Below, in pieces: positions 24,789 to 28,835 of a stretch of DNA of 28,835 nt (its first letter is position 1; every line of letters starts with the position of its first letter). The notes beneath the pieces were generated by a model. It worked only from the letters and a program-made list of their open reading frames with translations, made no database searches and was not told the origin of the DNA. Origin of the DNA: Verrucomicrobia bacterium UBA2970 (GTDB lineage Bacteria; Verrucomicrobiota; Verrucomicrobiia; Limisphaerales; AAA164-E04). The stretch covers positions 1-28,835 of the forward strand of contig DEAY01000497.1 in NCBI GenBank assembly GCA_002348345.1. Direction: 5' to 3'. A program made the position numbers and the translations under genes.

Positions 24789-25547
24789 ATGAAGTTGGTT
24801 TCTTGGAATGTGAATGGAATTCGAGCGATTCTGAAGAAAGGGTTTCTCGAATCGTTTAACCAGATGAATGCGGACATCGTTTGCTTGCAGGAGACGAAGG
24901 CGTCGCCCGATCAAGTGAATGAGGTATCCTGGCCTGAGGGATACTCCCGTTATTGGAATTCAGCAGAGAAAAAGGGCTACTCGGGAACCGTCATCTTCAC
25001 CCGGCACACCCCTCTGGATGTGACCTTGGGGTTGGGCCAGCGGAAGCACGATCGAGAGGGGCGTGTGATCACCGCCGAGTTCTCCGACTTTTTTCTGGTT
25101 AACGTCTACACTCCCAACTCCCAGAATGAGCTTCGGCGTCTTGATTACCGGGTATCTCAATGGGATGTGGCATTCCGTCGGTATGTGAAACGGTTGCAGA
25201 AGGATAAACCCGTTATCTTTTGTGGGGACTTGAACGTCGCCCACGAGGAGATCGATCTGGCCCGGCCCAGGGACAATGCCCGAAACGCCGGTTTCACCGA
25301 TGAAGAACGTCAATCCTTTGGGAAACTCTTGAAAGGGGGATTCATCGACACGTTTCGAGAGTTTGAACCCGGGGGTGGACACTACTCATGGTGGAGTTAT
25401 CGGGCGGGGGCACGTCAAAAGAATATTGGATGGCGGATTGACTACTTCTGCGTCTCCGCCGTGCTTCGGGCTCGGTTGCAAGGCGCTGGTATCTGTCCCG
25501 ATGTCATGGGTTCGGACCATTGCCCGGTCACCCTTGATTTGGGTTAG
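24789..25547 (+). CDS. xth: exodeoxyribonuclease III
   Basis: A 252-residue endonuclease/exonuclease/phosphatase-fold enzyme of the ExoIII/APE1 family. Catalytic residues are in place: Asn7 in SWNVNGIR, Glu35 in CLQETKA, Tyr107 in VNVYTPNSQ, Asp147 and Asn149 in FCGDLNVAH, and Asp243 and His244 in GSDHCPVTLDL. It cleaves DNA at abasic sites and degrades 3' ends in base-excision repair in the cytoplasm. It starts three bases after the tatD stop, so it is coupled to tatD. The following M24 peptidase gene is convergent, 60 bases away. The length is normal. Confidence 0.95.
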   Translation: MKLVSWNVNGIRAILKKGFLESFNQMNADIVCLQETKASPDQVNEVSWPEGYSRYWNSAEKKGYSGTVIFTRHTPLDVTLGLGQRKHDREGRVITAEFSDFFLVNVYTPNSQNELRRLDYRVSQWDVAFRRYVKRLQKDKPVIFCGDLNVAHEEIDLARPRDNARNAGFTDEERQSFGKLLKGGFIDTFREFEPGGGHYSWWSYRAGARQKNIGWRIDYFCVSAVLRARLQGAGICPDVMGSDHCPVTLDLG

Positions 25548-25607
25548 CCGCGGCAAGCGGGTGGGTGCTGCTCGGGCGGGCTCAGTGCCTCCGATGAGAG
25601 GTTGTCC

Positions 25608-26753
25608 CTAGCGCCAGACCAACCCCTCGGATAGGTCGGCGTTGAGATGCTCGCAGCCCGTCTCGGTGGCCACGATGAGATCCTCCAGCCTGACGCCACC
25701 AACCCGTGTCGAGTAGAGACCGGGTTCGATCGTCAAGGCATCGCCGACGACGAGTTCAGGGCCCTTGAAATCGAGTAGGGGGGGCTCGTGGACATCCAAG
25801 CCAATCCCATGGCCGGTCCCGTGCGTCATCGAAGGTGTGTTCTGAGGAAGGGAGTCGGTGGGGCGATCGGACTCGAACCCGAAGGCTTCGATTTCATGGA
25901 TCGTGGCGAGATGGACGGCTTCGCCACTTGTTCCGGCGGCGGTGGCCGCGATGCCCGCGGCCTTGGCCGCTGCGACGGCTTGGTGCATTCGACTGACCTC
26001 ATCGGGGATATCGCCATGAACGACCGTCCGGGTACAGTCACCGTTGTAGCCGGTTGCCTTGTGGCATGGGAAAATGTCGATGATGATGGGCTGGCCGGTT
26101 TTCAACGGACCCGTTCCGCGATGGTGGCAGTCTGCTCCCTGGGGTCCTCCTGCGACGATACTGCCTGGATTTGAACAGTTTTCCTCGAGGAGCCAGATGT
26201 CGATTTTGGTTTGAACCCGTTCCGAGGTGAGAGCAACTCCATCTTTGAGGAGATGGCCTTTGGCATCGGCTTCGGCGCTCGCAACCCATTCGCATGCCCG
26301 CCGCATCACTCGGGCTGTGATTCGTTGCGCTTCCCTGAGGCATTCCACTTCTTGAGGGTCCTTGGCCCGGCGTTCTTCGACTCCGAGCGAGGGATTGTAG
26401 GTGAGTGTGACGGAGCGCTGTTCCAGTTCGTGTGCGAAACTCATTGGAAGGGACCGGTCAACGGTGACCGAACCAATGCCCCGCCGAACCAGACATTCTG
26501 CGAGCGCCTGGGCCGTGGCTGTCTCGCGATCGCCCGAAAGGCCTTGTTCGGGTGCAAACTCGGCGGGGCAATGCACGTGATGCACGCGTTCGGCCTGCCT
26601 GGCCCGCTCCATTTCGATATCCCTTAAGATGAGCGTGTTTTGACCATCGGACTCGATAATGGCGACGGGATCGCCGACGGAAAACCGGATGCGATGATAG
26701 AGCGTACGGTTGATGGCGGGGATTCCCGCAAAGACGTTGACTGAATTGGCCAT
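25608..26753 (-). CDS. M24-family metallopeptidase (Xaa-Pro aminopeptidase-like)
   Basis: A 381-residue protein with an N-terminal creatinase/prolidase-like domain (about 1-130) and a pita-bread M24 catalytic domain. The five metal ligands are present: Asp226 in IIIDIFP, Asp239 in NGDCTRTV, His315 in THGTGHGIGLD, Glu343 in TIEPGLY and Glu357 in VRLEDLIV. The enzyme should cleave N-terminal residues before proline (Xaa-Pro aminopeptidase or dipeptidase) in the cytoplasm; the exact peptide preference is not readable. The ATG at 26753 is preceded by no clear ribosome-binding site. The gene is convergent with the exonuclease gene and divergent from bioB. Confidence 0.9.
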   Translation of the reverse strand: MANSVNVFAGIPAINRTLYHRIRFSVGDPVAIIESDGQNTLILRDIEMERARQAERVHHVHCPAEFAPEQGLSGDRETATAQALAECLVRRGIGSVTVDRSLPMSFAHELEQRSVTLTYNPSLGVEERRAKDPQEVECLREAQRITARVMRRACEWVASAEADAKGHLLKDGVALTSERVQTKIDIWLLEENCSNPGSIVAGGPQGADCHHRGTGPLKTGQPIIIDIFPCHKATGYNGDCTRTVVHGDIPDEVSRMHQAVAAAKAAGIAATAAGTSGEAVHLATIHEIEAFGFESDRPTDSLPQNTPSMTHGTGHGIGLDVHEPPLLDFKGPELVVGDALTIEPGLYSTRVGGVRLEDLIVATETGCEHLNADLSEGLVWR

Positions 26754-26791
26754 GAGAAGGGTCGTTTTCCGTGATCCTAAGTGCCTTTTGA

Positions 26792-26816
26792 AAGGGAATC
26801 AGGGCTAAAATCCCTT
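26792..26816 (+). promoter_or_regulatory. inverted repeat enclosing a -10-like element upstream of bioB
   Basis: AAGGGA and TCCCTT are 6-base inverted arms around a 13-base spacer in the 168-base gap shared by the peptidase and bioB. The sequence TAAAAT (26806-26811), five of six to the -10 consensus toward bioB, overlaps the right arm. A good -35 element is not visible. It matches neither the BirA nor the BioR operator as I know them. Confidence 0.35.
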
Positions 26817-26921
26817 AATTCTTGATGGGAAACCTTGGAGCGAGGATTGGGCATGGGTGTTTTCCGCGAAAAATGGGGTCGCCATCAATCCGCTTGCAGA
26901 GCGAAGGGGCTCAACCTCATA

Positions 26922-28031
26922 ATGTCAACCATGAGTCTGGAGAAGGTTGACATGGATCGAGGTGCTCGAATTCGGGATTTTGGTCAACGGGTGATGTCGG
27001 GGGACGTCTTGTCTAGGGAAGAGGCCTTGTGGTTGTTTGAGCTCGAGGAGAGGGCCGATATCATGGACCTGCTGTCGGTTGCCAATCGGGTGCGTGAACA
27101 TTTCAAGGGGAACAAGATTCACCTTTGCTCGATTGTGAATGCCAAGGCGGGAGGCTGTAGTGAGAATTGTAAGTTTTGTGCCCAGTCTGCGGCCTATCAG
27201 GGCGATTCCCCGCGATATGGCTTCATTGATCGGGAACCGGTCGAGGAAGCCGCCGACGAGGCGGAGCGAAATGGCGTGACGGCGGTCGGTCTCGTGGCGG
27301 CGTGGCGTGGGTTGAAGGAGGGACCCATTCTTGATGAGGTTTGCGATCGGATCCGTGAAATGGCGGCCGAGGGCAAGACAAGGCCCGACGCCTCATTGGG
27401 ACTGATTGAAAGCCAAGCAGTTGCCGACCGACTTAAGGAGGCGGGCTTGGAGTGTTATGGGCATAACTTGGAGAGTTCACGGCGTTTTTTTCCAGAGCAT
27501 TGTACGACTCACGCCTTCGAGGATCGCCTTCAGACCATCCAATATCTCAAGAATGCCGGGATTAAAATCTGTTCCGGAGGGATCATTGGAATGGGCGAGA
27601 CGCGAGCAGACCGATGTGACTTGGCAATGTCGCTTCGCGAGATTGGTGCCAATGTCGTTCCGATCAATATATTGAACCCGATCGAGGGCACGCCGTATGA
27701 AAACAACGAGCCGCTGGCTCCGTTCGAGATTCTCAAGACAATCGCCTGCTTTCGTCTGATCCTCCCCCAGAAGGAGATCATGATAGCCGGTGGCCGAACG
27801 GTGAACCTTCGCGACCTCCAAAGTATGGTGTTCATGGCGGGGGCCAGTGCATTGATGGTTGGGAACTATTTGACGACCCTGAATCAGCCGGTCGAAAAAG
27901 ACCTCCAGATGCTCAAAGATCTCGGCCTGGATTCCGATTGGGATAAAGCGGGCTTTTCCGACCAGGACGAAGGTTGTGGAGCGACGAGCGCCGGACCATC
28001 ATGTCAGCCCGAGACGGCAGAGGTCGCATGA
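26922..28031 (+). CDS. bioB: biotin synthase
   Basis: A 369-residue radical-SAM enzyme that inserts sulfur into dethiobiotin, the last step of biotin synthesis. The [4Fe-4S] motif is CSENCKFC (Cys79, Cys83, Cys86), followed by AQSAAY. Other family segments are LCSIVNAKAGG, SLGLIESQAV, CYGHNLESS, CSGGIIGMGET, NILNPIEGTPYE and AGGRTVNLRDLQ, which includes the Arg of the auxiliary cluster site. The frame extends upstream to 26835, but the extra residues are not family-like. The ATG at 26922 has AAGGGG 12 bases upstream, and the ATG at 26931 is also possible. A Cys/Ser/Pro-rich tail of about 30 residues extends past the usual end. No other biotin genes are nearby. Confidence 0.95.
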   Translation: MSTMSLEKVDMDRGARIRDFGQRVMSGDVLSREEALWLFELEERADIMDLLSVANRVREHFKGNKIHLCSIVNAKAGGCSENCKFCAQSAAYQGDSPRYGFIDREPVEEAADEAERNGVTAVGLVAAWRGLKEGPILDEVCDRIREMAAEGKTRPDASLGLIESQAVADRLKEAGLECYGHNLESSRRFFPEHCTTHAFEDRLQTIQYLKNAGIKICSGGIIGMGETRADRCDLAMSLREIGANVVPINILNPIEGTPYENNEPLAPFEILKTIACFRLILPQKEIMIAGGRTVNLRDLQSMVFMAGASALMVGNYLTTLNQPVEKDLQMLKDLGLDSDWDKAGFSDQDEGCGATSAGPSCQPETAEVA

Positions 28032-28032
28032 C

Positions 28033-28050
28033 CGGGGCTGGCTGCCCCCG
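28033..28050 (+). terminator. GC hairpin after bioB
   Basis: CGGGG and CCCCG form a 5-bp stem around an 8-base loop starting two bases after the bioB stop. TATTGG follows, not a T tract. The rest of the 184-base gap shows nothing recognisable. Confidence 0.25.
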
Positions 28051-28215
28051 TATTGGTTCATCGACAACGCCTGATTGGAAGCCTCGTCGGTAGGGTCGAG
28101 ATTCGGACGATCGGGGACGGCTTCGCCTCGGGAAAGGCCCCCAAACCGCCGCTTGATCTGGCGGAAGGGAGACTGGGCTCAGTCGTCTGCGTGGAGAGAG
28201 CTCTCGAGAAAGCCG

Positions 28216-28835
28216 ATGCAAGATCAGAATCGTTTGGCGAAGGAGAAATCGCCGTATTTGCTCCAACATCAACATAATCCTGTGGATTGGTTTCCCTGGG
28301 GGGAGGAAGCCTTTGGGAAGGCCCGGGACGAAGCAAAACCGATCTTCTTGAGTATTGGCTACTCGACTTGCCATTGGTGCCATGTGATGGAAAGGGAATC
28401 GTTCGAGGATGAAACCGTCGCCCGTTTTCTGAATCGACATTTCATCAGTATCAAGGTGGATCGGGAGGAACGGCCGGATCTTGACAAGATTTACATGACC
28501 GCCGTTCAGGCGCTCTCCGGTCAGGGGGGATGGCCCTTGAGCGCGTTCTTGACGCCTGAATTGAAACCCTTCTACGGAGGCACTTACTTTCCCCCTCGGG
28601 ATGTTCAGGGTCGGCCTGGATTCTTGAATCTCTTACAGGGATTGGTGAATCTCTGGCAGACCAAACGGGATGAGGTGATGGGATCCTCCGAGGATCTTCA
28701 TCAGCGCTTGGCGGAACTCTGCGCTCGGCCGCCGGAGAAAGGGGCTCCCTTGACGCCGACAACACTGGAGAAGGCGGCGGCGTTGTTTCAGCGGGACTAC
28801 GATCCCGTCCACGGTGGATTTGGACGCGCCCCTAA
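28216..28835 (+). CDS. YyaL/DUF255 thioredoxin-domain protein (3' truncated)
   Basis: The frame opens at the ATG at 28216 and continues without a stop through the right edge, giving 206 residues of a protein that is usually 600-700 long. The N-terminus is diagnostic for the COG1331 family: NRLAKEKSPYLLQH, NPVDWFPWGEEAF, then SIGYSTCHWCHVMERESF with the CxxC pair Cys52 and Cys55 of a thioredoxin-like fold, and KVDREERPDLDKIYM and GQGGWPLSAFLTP. The family normally adds a C-terminal six-hairpin glycosidase-like (N-acylglucosamine epimerase-like) domain, which lies outside the window. Its substrate is not established. GAGAAAG just before the ATG is a weak ribosome-binding site. Confidence 0.9.
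   Translation, partial: MQDQNRLAKEKSPYLLQHQHNPVDWFPWGEEAFGKARDEAKPIFLSIGYSTCHWCHVMERESFEDETVARFLNRHFISIKVDREERPDLDKIYMTAVQALSGQGGWPLSAFLTPELKPFYGGTYFPPRDVQGRPGFLNLLQGLVNLWQTKRDEVMGSSEDLHQRLAELCARPPEKGAPLTPTTLEKAAALFQRDYDPVHGGFGRAP

Noticed and set aside
25548..25560. CCGC/GCGG hairpin after exonuclease III
   Set aside because: The stem is only four base pairs with no T tract; not enough for a terminator call.

Overview
The window most likely comes from a Verrucomicrobiota bacterium, perhaps of the Pedosphaera/Limisphaera type. This is inferred from moderately high GC, large secreted proteins with CotH, lamin-tail, chitobiase-like and PA14-like modules, C-terminal 'RFYRV'-type modules, a secreted SUMF1-domain protein, weak Shine-Dalgarno sites, and polyamine synthesis by the carboxyspermidine route. 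No rRNA, tRNA, CRISPR array, insertion sequence or phage gene was seen. The region reads as chromosomal housekeeping plus cell-envelope genes. Coding density is high and no gene-free stretch exceeds 300 bases.

Layout. Bases 2-3199 (+) hold the 3' part of a CotH-kinase/lamin-tail secreted protein, followed by a WbuC-type cupin (3266-3814, +). A minus-strand block then runs from 10784 down to 3900. In transcription order it holds two SPFH/prohibitin-like membrane proteins, a 68-residue two-helix membrane protein coupled by an ATGA overlap, a large secreted protein with three internal repeats and a PA14-like domain, and the helicase RecD2. Diverging from this block, 11069-14629 (+) is a polyamine operon: a carboxyspermidine dehydrogenase paralogue, the PLP decarboxylase NspC, and a second dehydrogenase paralogue.

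Next come a large MscK-like mechanosensitive channel (14838-18305) and a tightly coupled three-gene operon (18500-21497). That operon encodes a HAD phosphatase, a 371-residue protein that may belong to the deoxyhypusine-synthase-like superfamily, and a PfkB kinase related to the HldE kinase domain, joined by two ATGA overlaps. A secreted SUMF1-domain protein follows (21660-22790), then an SMP-30 lactonase, TatD nuclease and exonuclease III set spaced 10 and 3 bases apart. A minus-strand M24 peptidase (25608-26753) is divergent from biotin synthase (26922-28031). The window ends inside a YyaL/DUF255 thioredoxin-domain protein (from 28216).

The best candidates for undescribed biology are the HAD / unknown / PfkB operon, the paired dehydrogenases around NspC, and the SPFH pair with its coupled small membrane protein. 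Several inverted repeats at gene boundaries may be regulatory. Start sites were moved inward from the longest reading frame where the extension lacked family-like sequence or overlapped a neighbour.
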